From assembly GCF_007097525.1 (NCBI RefSeq), contig NZ_VKDD01000004.1:124001-188000 (forward strand): 64,000 bases of DNA, in the 5' to 3' direction. Shown here one piece after another: positions 51,948 through 61,065 of this stretch. The notes beneath the pieces are model-generated. The model ran no database searches, was not told where the DNA came from, and was given only the letters and a program-made list of their open reading frames with translations. This DNA comes from Thalassomonas sp. M1454. GTDB lineage: Bacteria > Pseudomonadota > Gammaproteobacteria > Enterobacterales > Alteromonadaceae. Within the stretch, counting starts at the first letter, position 1. Each line of letters begins with the position of its first letter. The translations under genes and the position numbers were made by a program.

Positions 51948-52532
51948 TTATGCTGCTTGGCATTGTTGAAAAGGTGTTTGCTTATCAAAGTAGATACTAA
52001 TTTGCCCAACTTCAATGCCAAATTTTATTAACGAAGAGCGGTTGAACATGTAATTCTCATCGAGTTGATACATCCAATCATCAACATCGAACACATACGT
52101 TGTTGAGCCACCATCATCATCTTTAATTGCTACACTTAACTCATATTGCCATCTAAATGCATTACCTTCACTGCTGCCATACGCTAACTCAGGCACGTCA
52201 TTAGCTGTACCTTGGTAAGATACTTTGCCATTATCCTCTATGCGTGTAATAGACCAAATTCGGTTTTGTCGCTCACCATCATCAAAGTAAAACTCTTCGT
52301 CTATTGTACCTACTAAATTATCGCCATCAGCTTGCCAGTTGGCATCTATTTCGACACAAAAATGGCGTGTCATTTTATTGCTGTAGTCCTGAACAATGCC
52401 TCTGGCGATCAGTTTATTGTTAAAAAACTCTTCTAGTACAAATTTAGGCTTAGTATTTTTGTAGTCTTCGATTTGATGGCTACAGCTTATTAGCATGGAC
52501 ATGCTTAATAGTACTATCAGGATATTTTTCAT
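51948..52532 (-). CDS. DUF3833 family lipoprotein
   Basis: 194 residues. Lipoprotein signal KNILIVLLSMSMLISC with lipobox LISC. Body: FVLEEFFNNKLIARGIVQDYSNKMTRHFCVEI, GTIDEEFYFDDGERQNRIWSI and SYQGTANDVP, the pattern of DUF3833. Its start overlaps the stop of the chalcone-isomerase-like gene (ATGA). In Alteromonadales and Vibrio this trio usually belongs to a ChrR/sigma-E-type, singlet-oxygen/membrane lipid (Cfa) gene set; here only the trio is seen. Confidence 0.88.
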   Translation of the reverse strand: MKNILIVLLSMSMLISCSHQIEDYKNTKPKFVLEEFFNNKLIARGIVQDYSNKMTRHFCVEIDANWQADGDNLVGTIDEEFYFDDGERQNRIWSITRIEDNGKVSYQGTANDVPELAYGSSEGNAFRWQYELSVAIKDDDGGSTTYVFDVDDWMYQLDENYMFNRSSLIKFGIEVGQISIYFDKQTPFQQCQAA

Positions 52533-53083
52533 TTTGTTATTCCAAGTAATTTAGTTCTTAATTTAGGTCTGCTAGTTTTTTCTGACAACCAAATGGCAAG
52601 GAAATGGTTGGCAAATTCTTGATCGTTAATATGGCCAATGTTTTGCTTATTAAATAGAAAGTAGCTGTTATTGTGCTCATCAACTATAAAAGTAAGGGTG
52701 TCGTCTTCTTTAATATTAGGCCAAATGTTTGTTAACTGTTGTAGCCATAACTCTTGATTGTGATGATTAAGCCCTTGTTGCATCCACTCCTCTGCGGTTT
52801 TGCTAATCAAATCTGCAGCTTCAATATCGCGAAAGTAATTGATTTCTAACTTTAATGGTCTTTGATTTTCATTAAATGAGCCATCTAAACTATACAAGGT
52901 CGAGTTATAAATAGACCAAAACAATACCGATAATTCAGCCTCGCCAACTTTGGTAAATTGATATTCGCTAAACTCAGTTTTACCTGTACTGTCTGAAGAA
53001 ACTTCTGTGGCAATCGTGGCATTAGCTACAGATAAAGCGCTTAATAGTAAAAAAGTAGATACCGCTTTCAATAATATGTGCAT
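52529..53083 (-). CDS. Chalcone isomerase-like periplasmic protein
   Basis: 184 residues with a cleavable signal peptide (MHILLKAVSTFLLLSALSVANA). The mature part KVGEAELSVLFWSIYNSTLYSLDGSF, LEINYFRDIEAADLISKTAEEW and FLAIWLSEKTSRPKLRTKLLG fits the bacterial chalcone-isomerase-like (CHI-like) fold, which binds fatty acids and is not a flavonoid enzyme in bacteria. Middle gene of the trio with DUF2878 and DUF3833. Confidence 0.87.
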   Translation of the reverse strand: MHILLKAVSTFLLLSALSVANATIATEVSSDSTGKTEFSEYQFTKVGEAELSVLFWSIYNSTLYSLDGSFNENQRPLKLEINYFRDIEAADLISKTAEEWMQQGLNHHNQELWLQQLTNIWPNIKEDDTLTFIVDEHNNSYFLFNKQNIGHINDQEFANHFLAIWLSEKTSRPKLRTKLLGITK

Positions 53084-53647
53084 TTATTTCTCCTTACTTA
53101 ACATCTTGCTTGTATCAAGCATAACTGATGATTTTGCAACGCTGAGGCTATGGTTTAATACAAGTAGCAGTGGTAACAAAATAGCCCAAATAATGGCTAA
53201 TATAATCAGTGTTTGTGCTAATGGTTGCGGGAAGCTAACAGCATTAAGTTGCATGGCAAAATAATAGCTTATAGGGCCGGCGAATAAGCCAAGTAAAGCT
53301 GCCAGCAACAGTTTTTTTTGCAAAAATGATAAAAAGGCCTTTATGGTGGTAGCAAAACCTATCCATAGCAAGGCTAACCAAAGAGGGAAGCTAGCATGAG
53401 CAAATGCAAATACATGTTGTTGGTATAAAAAGAAGTCTATGCAGATGCCAATTCCGGCGAATAATAAATAATGAGTCAGGTGCGTTGTAACTTGCTTTAG
53501 GCTAGTAAAATACAATACCAGTAAAGCAAGTAAAATAGCTTCATCTTGATAAATGATGGCTGAAAACCAAAACACTTTAAACCAAACAAAGTTATAGACG
53601 CCACGGTGCGCCTCTATTTTATTTTGCCAAAGTTTAAGAAAAGCCAT
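53084..53647 (-). CDS. DUF2878 family inner-membrane protein
   Basis: 187 residues, about six membrane helices (FVWFKVFWFSAIIYQDEAILLALLVL, YLLFAGIGICIDFFLYQQHVF, LWLALLWIGFATTIKAFL, ALLGLFAGPISYYFAM, LAQTLIILAIIWAILLPLLLVLN). The Ile-Tyr-Gln-Asp and G-I-x-x-D patches are typical of DUF2878. First gene of the trio, directly abutting the CHI-like gene. Function unknown; associated in other genomes with fatty-acid-modifying membrane stress genes. Confidence 0.85.
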   Translation of the reverse strand: MAFLKLWQNKIEAHRGVYNFVWFKVFWFSAIIYQDEAILLALLVLYFTSLKQVTTHLTHYLLFAGIGICIDFFLYQQHVFAFAHASFPLWLALLWIGFATTIKAFLSFLQKKLLLAALLGLFAGPISYYFAMQLNAVSFPQPLAQTLIILAIIWAILLPLLLVLNHSLSVAKSSVMLDTSKMLSKEK

Positions 53648-53791
53648 AATTCATCCGTATTTGCATTAATGGACCTGAATAGTCTTTGTTAATACGGATG
53701 AAATTTGAAAAAGGTTTAAATTTTGATTAAATAATTAATGGTTTTAAAGTTAACGAATAACTTTTTAGATTAAACCTGAAATCATTAAAAT

Positions 53792-55681
53792 CTAGCGCAT
53801 AAAAATAGTTTCTTGCTGTTTTAACTTCTGAATCTCAATATAGTTATATTCTGAATTTTCTTGGCTTAAGTCATTCACATTATAACTATCGATACCAAGC
53901 ATGGTTTCATAAATTTTATCATCAATTAAATAAGCTTTATTTTTATAGCTTGAAATTATTAGCGGTCTAGTTGGCTTGATATACTCTTCTGGAAAAATAT
54001 TAATGCCATTGCTGTATTGCTCTACTGGATTTGTGCAACCGGCAATATTGGTCAAGATAGTGGGCGCTATATCAATATGAGCTGTTCTTTTGGTTATATT
54101 CCTAGCTACTTTTTGTTTTGGCATTTTAATGATCATAGGTACTTTTACTTGGTATTTTGTAAAGTTACTGCCGTGCCCCCAATAACCTTGTTGGTTATCG
54201 TTAAATTCTTCACCATGATCTGAGGTAACAATAATCATAGTATTATCGAACTGTTGTGTTGTTGATAGCGCTTCTAAAATCTGGCCAAACAGTTCATCGA
54301 TATAACGAACTGAATTTTTTGAATCATTGATAAAGGGAATATGGTCTATATATTTATTGAATATAAACGCTTCAGGGTCTTTGCTAATAGGTTTGAATAC
54401 TGCGTGCTCTTCAGGGTACCTATAAGGGTGATGTGAAGATGTTAAAAAAGTAAATTTAAACCAAGGTTTATGTTGAGGGCTATTTAAGTTACTGAGCAAG
54501 ACGTTAACAACATTTATATCGTTAATATATGAGCTGTTTTGTCGATAATTTATATATCGTTCATCAGCTATTTTACCAAACATCATTGCTTTTAAAGAAA
54601 ACCTGTCAAGCCAAGAAGATGTATAAGCACTAATTTCATAATTTTGTGATGCTAGCGTTTTAGTTAGCAAGCTCTGATTGGTATATGGTGAAGCATTTAC
54701 ATAGTCTCGATACGAAGGGTGCAAACCATGCATAAGGCCAAATAAGCCATTAACTGTTACGCTACCGCTACTAAAATGATTGTTATAAACAGAACTTTGC
54801 TGAGAAAATTTATAAATATTGGGCGATACCTCGGCATTCATGGCGTCAAAACGCCAACTTTCTATCACAAACATTAAAACATTATGTTTTTGTTCTGCGC
54901 TTACATTACATTGCATCTCTGCCATAGGGTAGTTAAGCGTACCCTCTACTTTTTTATTTTTCAGGAGATTTTCTACATACTCAGTCGATGCTTCAGATTT
55001 TTGAGGAAACGTTTCTGGTGCAATTTTCTTTAACTGAATCATTAAAAAACTTGACGTTAAAGGTGGATAATAAGGCAAGAAAGGAGTGTATTGTGTATAG
55101 GATTTATCTTTATATTCAAAACCAACTACATGTAACATTTGACCAACTAGACATAGGCAGATGATGCTTGTTTGCCACTTCCAAAATTTCAATTTTGGCC
55201 ACTTTGAGTGGTTTTTAAAAATCATTAAATTTATCGCTACGATAATACTCACAATTACTAGCGAAAATAGGGTTAAACCTATCGATATGCCAATTCCAGA
55301 AAAATCATAAATTAACATTTTGATAAAAAGTAAATCTATATGAAAGCGGTACACATTAAACACGAAGAAATCGGCTAGTAGGAATATATCTAAAAGTATT
55401 TTAGGAACAACAAGCAACCACAAAAAAGCTTTAGTCCAGATTAATTTAGACAGTAAATAGGTAACTAGGCTGAGGGTGATAAAGTAAAGTGTAGGGATAG
55501 TAAAAACATAAAAAAAGCTAAAGACGCTATCTGGTGTCGCGTTATTAAAGGCAAAGGTAAGCAGCAAGATATAAGTAAAAGGGAAGCTATAAAGCAAAAA
55601 AGTTAACTTTTTTTGCTCTTTATTTAGCAAGTTTATTTTACTGGCTTTAGCAACTATTTTTTTCTTAATTAGCCAAAACAT
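53792..55681 (-). CDS. YejM/PbgA-like sulfatase-fold inner-membrane protein
   Basis: 629 residues from ATG 55681 (GGAAGGA upstream; a longer frame to 55741 is less likely). Five N-terminal membrane helices (DUF3413-like) are followed by a periplasmic alkaline-phosphatase/sulfatase domain: VLMFVIESWRFDAMNAEVSPNI, SGSVTVNGLFGLMHGLHPSYRDY, IIVTSDHGEEFNDN, YWGHGSNFTKYQVKVPMII. This is the layout of YejM/PbgA, which senses lipopolysaccharide and controls its synthesis through LapB/FtsH. The usual sulfatase nucleophile (Cys/Ser in CxPSR) is not evident, as in YejM. Single-gene unit. Confidence 0.88.
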   Translation of the reverse strand: MFWLIKKKIVAKASKINLLNKEQKKLTFLLYSFPFTYILLLTFAFNNATPDSVFSFFYVFTIPTLYFITLSLVTYLLSKLIWTKAFLWLLVVPKILLDIFLLADFFVFNVYRFHIDLLFIKMLIYDFSGIGISIGLTLFSLVIVSIIVAINLMIFKNHSKWPKLKFWKWQTSIICLCLVGQMLHVVGFEYKDKSYTQYTPFLPYYPPLTSSFLMIQLKKIAPETFPQKSEASTEYVENLLKNKKVEGTLNYPMAEMQCNVSAEQKHNVLMFVIESWRFDAMNAEVSPNIYKFSQQSSVYNNHFSSGSVTVNGLFGLMHGLHPSYRDYVNASPYTNQSLLTKTLASQNYEISAYTSSWLDRFSLKAMMFGKIADERYINYRQNSSYINDINVVNVLLSNLNSPQHKPWFKFTFLTSSHHPYRYPEEHAVFKPISKDPEAFIFNKYIDHIPFINDSKNSVRYIDELFGQILEALSTTQQFDNTMIIVTSDHGEEFNDNQQGYWGHGSNFTKYQVKVPMIIKMPKQKVARNITKRTAHIDIAPTILTNIAGCTNPVEQYSNGINIFPEEYIKPTRPLIISSYKNKAYLIDDKIYETMLGIDSYNVNDLSQENSEYNYIEIQKLKQQETIFMR

Positions 55682-55854
55682 ATTAACAAGGATCCTTCCT
55701 TTACTTATGAATTCATACTCATGAGTATCATTAATCAGCAAATATTATCAAAATTATAGTTTAATTTTCAATAGAAGGAATAGCAGCTTTTAGCTGTCCG
55801 AAATTATTGTGCTGTAAGGCAGCGGGAGGTTTTAGCTAAGAATTATAAGTTGCT

Positions 55855-55896
55855 ATGGTGAATAGTTGACAGTTTTATGCTTACACTATTCACCAT
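55855..55896. terminator. Inverted repeat, possible weak terminator
   Basis: 12-bp perfect arms ATGGTGAATAGT and ACTATTCACCAT with an 18-nt loop, downstream of the minus-strand operon ending at 55933. No T run follows, so function is uncertain. Confidence 0.45.
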
Positions 55897-55932
55897 TTTA
55901 AAGGGATTAATTAGGGGTTATTCAATACAAAG

Positions 55933-56580
55933 TTAATGTTTACGCATAAACTTACGTTCGGTAAATAATAAACTTACAATAAAGACTACTTCGGCAAAAT
56001 TTCCAACGATAAAACCCCACGGTTTAGGCCCTGTTGCACCATTTAGCACAAAGATAAATAGTGAGCCGAGAAACATCCATTTCCACCCAGAGACTTTCCA
56101 AATAGCAGCAGCCATTGGCAGAATAATGATATTGGTTAATATGGTAGCAATAGGCGGCATACCTGACGTACTTACCAGTTTCTCTACCCCCATTACAGTG
56201 ATCGGTGCAAGCTCAAGTAGAAATGCTTCATGATATAAACCAAAGCCTAGTGCAGCAAAGGTAAAGAGCCAGCAGGCATTCATAAGGAGTTTATTTCTGG
56301 CTATTTTTACACCTGCTCGTTGCATTATTGATAGAGCAAAAATAGTTAAAAATGGCAGTATTGTGGCATGTAAGAGAAAACGCAGGCTACTCGCGCTTTC
56401 AAACCAAGCATCGCTAATGTATAAAAAGCCTGTACCTTGAATTAAATTGTCATAAAACATACCAAAAAGCATAGCTCGCAATACCCACAACCTTAATGAT
56501 GTTGGGTAGTCCCATTTATAGGTCCATATTAATAAGCTAAGTTGTATTAATGCATAAATTAGTAGCATGTAATTAAGCAT
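55933..56580 (-). CDS. Polytopic membrane protein, unknown function
   Basis: 215 residues, about six or seven membrane segments (MLNYMLLIYALIQLSLLIWTY, LLHATILPFLTIFALSIMQ, LLMNACWLFTFAALGFGLY, IATILTNIIILPMAAAIW, WMFLGSLFIFVLNGA, FAEVVFIVSLLF). General layout recalls the island membrane protein at 9424 but sequence identity is not obvious. No named family. Last gene of the long minus-strand operon that starts beyond 64000 or at 60946. Confidence 0.68.
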   Translation of the reverse strand: MLNYMLLIYALIQLSLLIWTYKWDYPTSLRLWVLRAMLFGMFYDNLIQGTGFLYISDAWFESASSLRFLLHATILPFLTIFALSIMQRAGVKIARNKLLMNACWLFTFAALGFGLYHEAFLLELAPITVMGVEKLVSTSGMPPIATILTNIIILPMAAAIWKVSGWKWMFLGSLFIFVLNGATGPKPWGFIVGNFAEVVFIVSLLFTERKFMRKH

Positions 56581-56620
56581 AAATTTTTTCCTATAAATAG
56601 TTTTTCTGGAAGTTTTCTAT

Positions 56621-57643
56621 TTACCGTTGTTTAAGCACCGAGAAACCATTAGTTAATCTATCTAATTTATCACTGTTAATAAAGGCTAATGATATTTCAT
56701 CATTTTTTAAATACGCATTTAAAAATGCTGTACTGGTTGCGTTGAGCATATTCAGTGCATCTGTTTGTGGCGCAGCTTCTCGCTCTGGGCGACAAATTAA
56801 ATTGCCCAAGTAATGATCGGCACCTTGCGTAATTAACGCGTACTTATCATTGGCCTTTGCGGTATCAAATGACATTTTATGCAATTGCCATTCTGGGAAG
56901 AAACTCGCGTCCATATCCCAAGTACCGGTTGTTACAAGCATTGGAGTCGTTACTTGTTGCCAACTGTCTTCAGTTATTTCATCAAACATTGGCCCAGGAG
57001 GAGAAATTGCAACAATGGCTTTAATGCGTTCATCTCGGTAATAGTGGTATTGCTCATCATCAGTATTATAAGTACCTGCGCCACCAAATTGTTGCGCCGA
57101 AAAGGCGCCGAAAGAATGACCTGTAGCAGCAATGTTATTTAAATCGGCTTTACCTTTAATGTCTTGTTGTTGGGCAATTAAGCTTAAGTTGTCGAGAATA
57201 AAACTAAAGTCTTTCATGCGCTCTTCAATAAGGCCAAAGTTACCATACCAAAGACTATTCATAATGCCACTGACCATGCCACAGCAGTCTTGATGATTAG
57301 GCGCAATCACCACATAACCATGACTTACCCAGTGATTAATGACGTTATCGTATTTATCATTACTGGCAAAATTACCATGAGAGAAAAGTACCAATGGGTA
57401 ATTACCACCAGTGCTTGGGTAATAAAGGTTAAATGTAATTTCTCTATCGTTTTTGCTGTCGTTAATGACTAAATTCTTAACTGCACTAACCGTTAAGTTA
57501 CCGGCATCAATAAAACTTATTTGCGCTAATTGCTCGCTGCTCATGTCTAAAGGATTTGCTTTGGGTAATACCGGTGGTTCACTACAAGCTAATAAAATTG
57601 AACTTAAAAAAACTGTGGTGATAAGTGCTTTAATGGTACGCAT
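56621..57643 (-). CDS. Lipoprotein dienelactone-hydrolase-like / chlorophyllase-type serine hydrolase
   Basis: 340 residues. Lipobox ILLACS (MRTIKALITTVFLSSILLAC). Alpha/beta-hydrolase of the predicted dienelactone hydrolase/PAF-acetylhydrolase type: FNLYYPSTGGNYPLVLFSHG (oxyanion), HGYVVIAPNHQDC, nucleophile elbow ATGHSFGAFSAQ, acid around TTGTWDMDASF and His in QGADHYLG. Plant chlorophyllase has the same general build (lipase-like GHSRGG elbow, removes phytol from chlorophyll), so an outer-membrane or periplasmic phytyl-esterase role is attractive in this context but unproven. Confidence 0.82.
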   Translation of the reverse strand: MRTIKALITTVFLSSILLACSEPPVLPKANPLDMSSEQLAQISFIDAGNLTVSAVKNLVINDSKNDREITFNLYYPSTGGNYPLVLFSHGNFASNDKYDNVINHWVSHGYVVIAPNHQDCCGMVSGIMNSLWYGNFGLIEERMKDFSFILDNLSLIAQQQDIKGKADLNNIAATGHSFGAFSAQQFGGAGTYNTDDEQYHYYRDERIKAIVAISPPGPMFDEITEDSWQQVTTPMLVTTGTWDMDASFFPEWQLHKMSFDTAKANDKYALITQGADHYLGNLICRPEREAAPQTDALNMLNATSTAFLNAYLKNDEISLAFINSDKLDRLTNGFSVLKQR

Positions 57644-57663
57644 AGGTTCTCTTATTCTTTTTG

Positions 57664-58629
57664 TTATTGTCTTTGGCGAACAGGTTCACTTTGTTGTTTA
57701 ATAAACTTAGCTACATCCATAGCTGATTGGCTTGGGATTTCTAGCGGGATCACATGACCAATGTTTGGATAAATGATGCTTTCTACTGTTTTTGCATTGA
57801 TTAACTTGCTTGCGATTTGTTGTACGTGTTCGGCCGGTAGTTGTGGGTTTTTCTCTCCCCACAATATTAAGGTAGGCGCAGTGATCTTATTAAGAATAGG
57901 GGTTATGTCAGCTTTCTCATAACCACGCATACGATCATATTCCGCCATACGATTACCGCTGCGACGATACATTTGATGAAACTCAGTAAGTAACTCATCA
58001 GTCACTATACTATCATCAATAATGGGTGCTTCAAGGAAGCCTCTAAATAAAGACTCTGGTAATAAATAAAAGATAAATCCACCCCAGCTCGGCAGCTCTT
58101 TTTCCATATATTTATTGCTTACCTTAGGCATACCGGGAGTGTTGATTAGGATTAAATTTTCAATGTTATCTGGATTGTTAGCGGCATAAACATAAGCAAT
58201 ACCACCACCCGTTGAAGAGCCCGCTATGCTAGGTTTCGTTATGTTTAAATGATCGAGCAAACCTTGTAAAAGTTGTGTGGCACGCTGGCGTGAATAATCG
58301 TTTGTCGGATCAGGACCTGTTAAACCATGGCTAGTTAAGTCGTAGCGAATAACAGTAAAGTCGTGTTTAAGAATATCAACCCACGCTTGCCATTGACGCA
58401 TGCTATAAAAGTGAGAATGAATAAGGACTAGCGGTGGGCCACTACCTTCAACTTTATAGCGTAGATTTACACCGTCGACATTGAGTTTTTGTAGGTTATC
58501 ACCGCCATATTTTTGCTCAAGTTCGCTCACATCAATATCGCGATAGGCGATTAATACCCATGCAATATAAACAACTATTGTTAAAAGTAATAATTTGAGA
58601 GGCACGGTAATTAATCGCCAACTGAGCAT
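57664..58629 (-). CDS. Membrane-anchored alpha/beta-hydrolase
   Basis: 321 residues. N-terminal signal anchor (LLLLTIVVYIAWVLIAY at about 12-28), then alpha/beta-hydrolase: PPLVLIHSHFYSMRQW, VIRYDLTSHGLTGPDPTNDYSRQR, elbow AGSSTGGGIAYVYA with Ser nucleophile, cap domain, ILWGEKNPQLPAEHVQ and the catalytic His in PNIGHVIPLEIP. The acid after strand 6 reads E-K-N instead of the usual x-x-D, so it may sit elsewhere. Likely an esterase facing the periplasm. Directly precedes the lipoprotein hydrolase; one of the two could be a pheophytinase/chlorophyllase analogue. Confidence 0.85.
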   Translation of the reverse strand: MLSWRLITVPLKLLLLTIVVYIAWVLIAYRDIDVSELEQKYGGDNLQKLNVDGVNLRYKVEGSGPPLVLIHSHFYSMRQWQAWVDILKHDFTVIRYDLTSHGLTGPDPTNDYSRQRATQLLQGLLDHLNITKPSIAGSSTGGGIAYVYAANNPDNIENLILINTPGMPKVSNKYMEKELPSWGGFIFYLLPESLFRGFLEAPIIDDSIVTDELLTEFHQMYRRSGNRMAEYDRMRGYEKADITPILNKITAPTLILWGEKNPQLPAEHVQQIASKLINAKTVESIIYPNIGHVIPLEIPSQSAMDVAKFIKQQSEPVRQRQ

Positions 58630-58637
58630 AATATTTC

Positions 58638-58991
58638 CTAGTCTTTAAGTTCTTCTAAAACCTCAGCAACGCTTTTATCGTTACTTGTCATTGCTTGTTT
58701 TTCTTGATCAAGTACTAGCAAGATTCGGTTTAGGTACTCTTGCGTGTCTAGTGAACGTTTTGCGGTCTCGGTAGCGCTTGGTTGGAAGTTATCTAACTCA
58801 TCACGACTGATAATACCTTTATCTGCTAATAAACACTCAAGGCTAGCTAAACGTTCTTTGGTGCTGTGTAACTCCATAGCTAATGCCATGGTAATAGCCA
58901 TTACTTGCTCGGTTTGCTTGTCTTGTAAATATTGTGGGCGTTTACCTTTAGCACGGGTATTGGCCAAGCTTAATTTTTCTGCGAAATCCAT
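58638..58991 (-). CDS. Small helical protein, unknown function
   Basis: 117 residues, strongly charged and helical (MAITMALAMELHSTKERLASLECLLADKG, ETAKRSLDTQEYLNRILLVLDQEKQAM), with coiled-coil potential at both halves and no membrane segment. Not recognised. 15 bp after the methyltransferase gene and 8 bp before the alpha/beta-hydrolase, so clearly in the operon; perhaps a small accessory or assembly subunit. Confidence 0.72.
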   Translation of the reverse strand: MDFAEKLSLANTRAKGKRPQYLQDKQTEQVMAITMALAMELHSTKERLASLECLLADKGIISRDELDNFQPSATETAKRSLDTQEYLNRILLVLDQEKQAMTSNDKSVAEVLEELKD

Positions 58992-59006
58992 AATTATTCC
59001 TACTAC

Positions 59007-60188
59007 TTATTTCCAAATACCAAAAGCATTCCAAACTGGTGCGCGGCCAAAATCTTCGCCACCTTCATCGGCTTTGCCAAAGATGTTTTCGTCTACTTTT
59101 GATATGACACCTGTTTCAAACAGTTTGCTGCCATCAAAACCACATTCACTATGCCATTGTGCTAAATCTCGCTCGTGCATACGTCCCCAATATGGTTCGT
59201 TATTATTGAGAGTATCCCAGTCACGGATAAACTGTTCGTATACTGGCTTATCTGTGTATTGTGGCTGTTCTAAACTTATGGTTAAACCACCGGTTTTTAA
59301 TACTCGGTTGATACCAGTTAAAATTGAAATCATTGAGCGGTCACACGCTTCATGCCAAAACATTGCTGTGGTCACTAAATCGAAAGATTCATCAGCAAAT
59401 TCAGCCATATCTTCAGCGTCCATTTGCATAAATGTGATGTTGTGCACACCTAATGCTTTAGCACGAGCTGCTGCATAGCGTAGAGAAGGACGAGCTACAT
59501 CAATTGCGATCACTTCGGCATCAGGAAATGCTTGTGCTAGAGGTACGGCGTTATGGCCAATAGTACAGCCGATATCTAAAATGCGTTTCGGTTTAAAATC
59601 TGGGTGCTGTTTCGCAAGCCAATTACCTAAACCTTGACCACCGCCATCACTTAAGCCTCCAAGTAAACCAGCAGTAGTAACAAAAATACCAATGTCATAG
59701 CTATTGGCTACGGTAACATCATCTTCGAAATATTCGGTGTAGTAACAGCCAGGTTGGCAATGTACATCAACAGCGCTGACGTTGTATGGCAACGTACAGT
59801 TATCATCAAGTACTATGTTGTCACCAGCACTAAGCAGATTTTTTACTTTGGTGGTTACGATATCACTGTCTTTTAATACTATGCTGCGACCCAATTGATG
59901 GCGCATTTCCATGGTGTTACGGCGCAGAGCACTCCACATTTGTAGATATGAATTGTCATCCATAGCTTCTCTTACTTCGTGTCTGTCTTGTGGCTCACGG
60001 CCATGTTGCTGTTTAAATTCAGGTAACACTTGCGTTTCATAGGCCGTTTTTACGCCAGGTAAAACGTTGCCCGATAAGTGCATATTTAAATGAGTAAGGA
60101 AGTTTAAGCGCGATACATCATCACTTTTTACTTGTGGAAAAAGTTCATGTTTATCGAGCGCACTCCAACTTGGTAGTGATTTAGCCAT
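59007..60188 (-). CDS. Class I SAM-dependent methyltransferase
   Basis: 393 residues. The SAM-binding core is in the second half: KRILDIGCTIGHNAVPLAQAF (motif I), EVIAIDVARPSLRYA (motif II with the ribose-binding Asp), ITFMQMDAEDMAEF, FDLVTTAMFWHEACD and RVLKTGGLTISLEQP. About 190 extra N-terminal residues (SWSALDKHELFPQVKSDDVSRLNF and so on) form a family-specific domain of unknown function. Substrate unknown; the C-methyl or carboxymethyl chemistry of tetrapyrrole precedents (BchM-like) is a thought only. Start overlaps the preceding stop by one base. Confidence 0.88.
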   Translation of the reverse strand: MAKSLPSWSALDKHELFPQVKSDDVSRLNFLTHLNMHLSGNVLPGVKTAYETQVLPEFKQQHGREPQDRHEVREAMDDNSYLQMWSALRRNTMEMRHQLGRSIVLKDSDIVTTKVKNLLSAGDNIVLDDNCTLPYNVSAVDVHCQPGCYYTEYFEDDVTVANSYDIGIFVTTAGLLGGLSDGGGQGLGNWLAKQHPDFKPKRILDIGCTIGHNAVPLAQAFPDAEVIAIDVARPSLRYAAARAKALGVHNITFMQMDAEDMAEFADESFDLVTTAMFWHEACDRSMISILTGINRVLKTGGLTISLEQPQYTDKPVYEQFIRDWDTLNNNEPYWGRMHERDLAQWHSECGFDGSKLFETGVISKVDENIFGKADEGGEDFGRAPVWNAFGIWK

Positions 60189-60946
60189 TAGTCTGCTCCA
60201 TGAGTAATTTGTAATTCTTCAAGTTCATAAGCGGTTTGCATATAACCACCTACTTGGCCTTTTAAGAAGATGTAGTCACCGTCATCAGTAAACCAAACAT
60301 CGTATAAAGGGTGATCTTCAGGTAGTGCACCAGGTGTTTCTACGAATTGAAAATGTAATGCGTTAAACGTACCGGCAGCAACGGTAATTTCTTCTTTACC
60401 TACGTATTGTAAACCGTAAGAGAAAGGGAAAAGCTCAGGACCAGTTGCACCACGGTGATCTGGAGAAGTGAGCATTAGGTTTTCAAAAAATTGCTGGCCC
60501 GGGCCATTAGCAATATTGAATATTTGACAAAACCAAGCATCACCACAAGTAGGATGTGCACCCACTGCTAATACTGGCTTATCAAGAGGTAACTTTTGAC
60601 TTTGACGCCCGTGCTCTTTAGTAAATGACTCACACTCGGCATATTCATCAGTAAAGCGATACCAACCAGTGCCAACAAATTCATCGCCAACACTAATGCG
60701 AGAAAAACCATCGAGTGGCTTCCAGTTTTCATCGACAGAGTAAACCACATCACGTAATACTGCTGGCGCATCTTCGATTTCTGTTTGTGCGCGTAGAGTT
60801 CGAGCACCGTTGGCATGAACGGTTTGGCTAAAATATTCTCGACCACGAACATGGCCTAAACGCTCAGGTTTATTACTGGTATATTTTATCGTGCCTCTGA
60901 TTGTTTTATGCGGCATATTTGACTTGTTCATGTTTAACTTGTTCAT
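60188..60946 (-). CDS. Hypothetical protein, predicted lipocalin-like beta fold
   Basis: 252 residues, no signal peptide. Strand-rich (GREYFSQTVHANGARTLRAQTEI, LRDVVYSVDENWKPLDGFSRI, GTGWYRFTDEYAECESF, VAAGTFNALHFQFVET, GDYIFLKGQVGGYMQTAYEL). The GTFNALHFQF piece resembles DUF3108-like barrels. Three Cys/His in HPTCGDAWFCQIF could bind a cofactor. Family not recognised. First gene of the 60946-55933 operon, coupled to the methyltransferase. Confidence 0.72.
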   Translation of the reverse strand: MNKLNMNKSNMPHKTIRGTIKYTSNKPERLGHVRGREYFSQTVHANGARTLRAQTEIEDAPAVLRDVVYSVDENWKPLDGFSRISVGDEFVGTGWYRFTDEYAECESFTKEHGRQSQKLPLDKPVLAVGAHPTCGDAWFCQIFNIANGPGQQFFENLMLTSPDHRGATGPELFPFSYGLQYVGKEEITVAAGTFNALHFQFVETPGALPEDHPLYDVWFTDDGDYIFLKGQVGGYMQTAYELEELQITHGAD

Positions 60947-61065
60947 AGTTACTCTTTATTCGGTTAACTGTTTATCAATAGCTATAGCACTGATAATTGA
61001 TTAAATTAGCTTGTACTGCATTGTTAAATGTCATTATTAAGCGGTGACTAAACCAGTGCGGTTAG

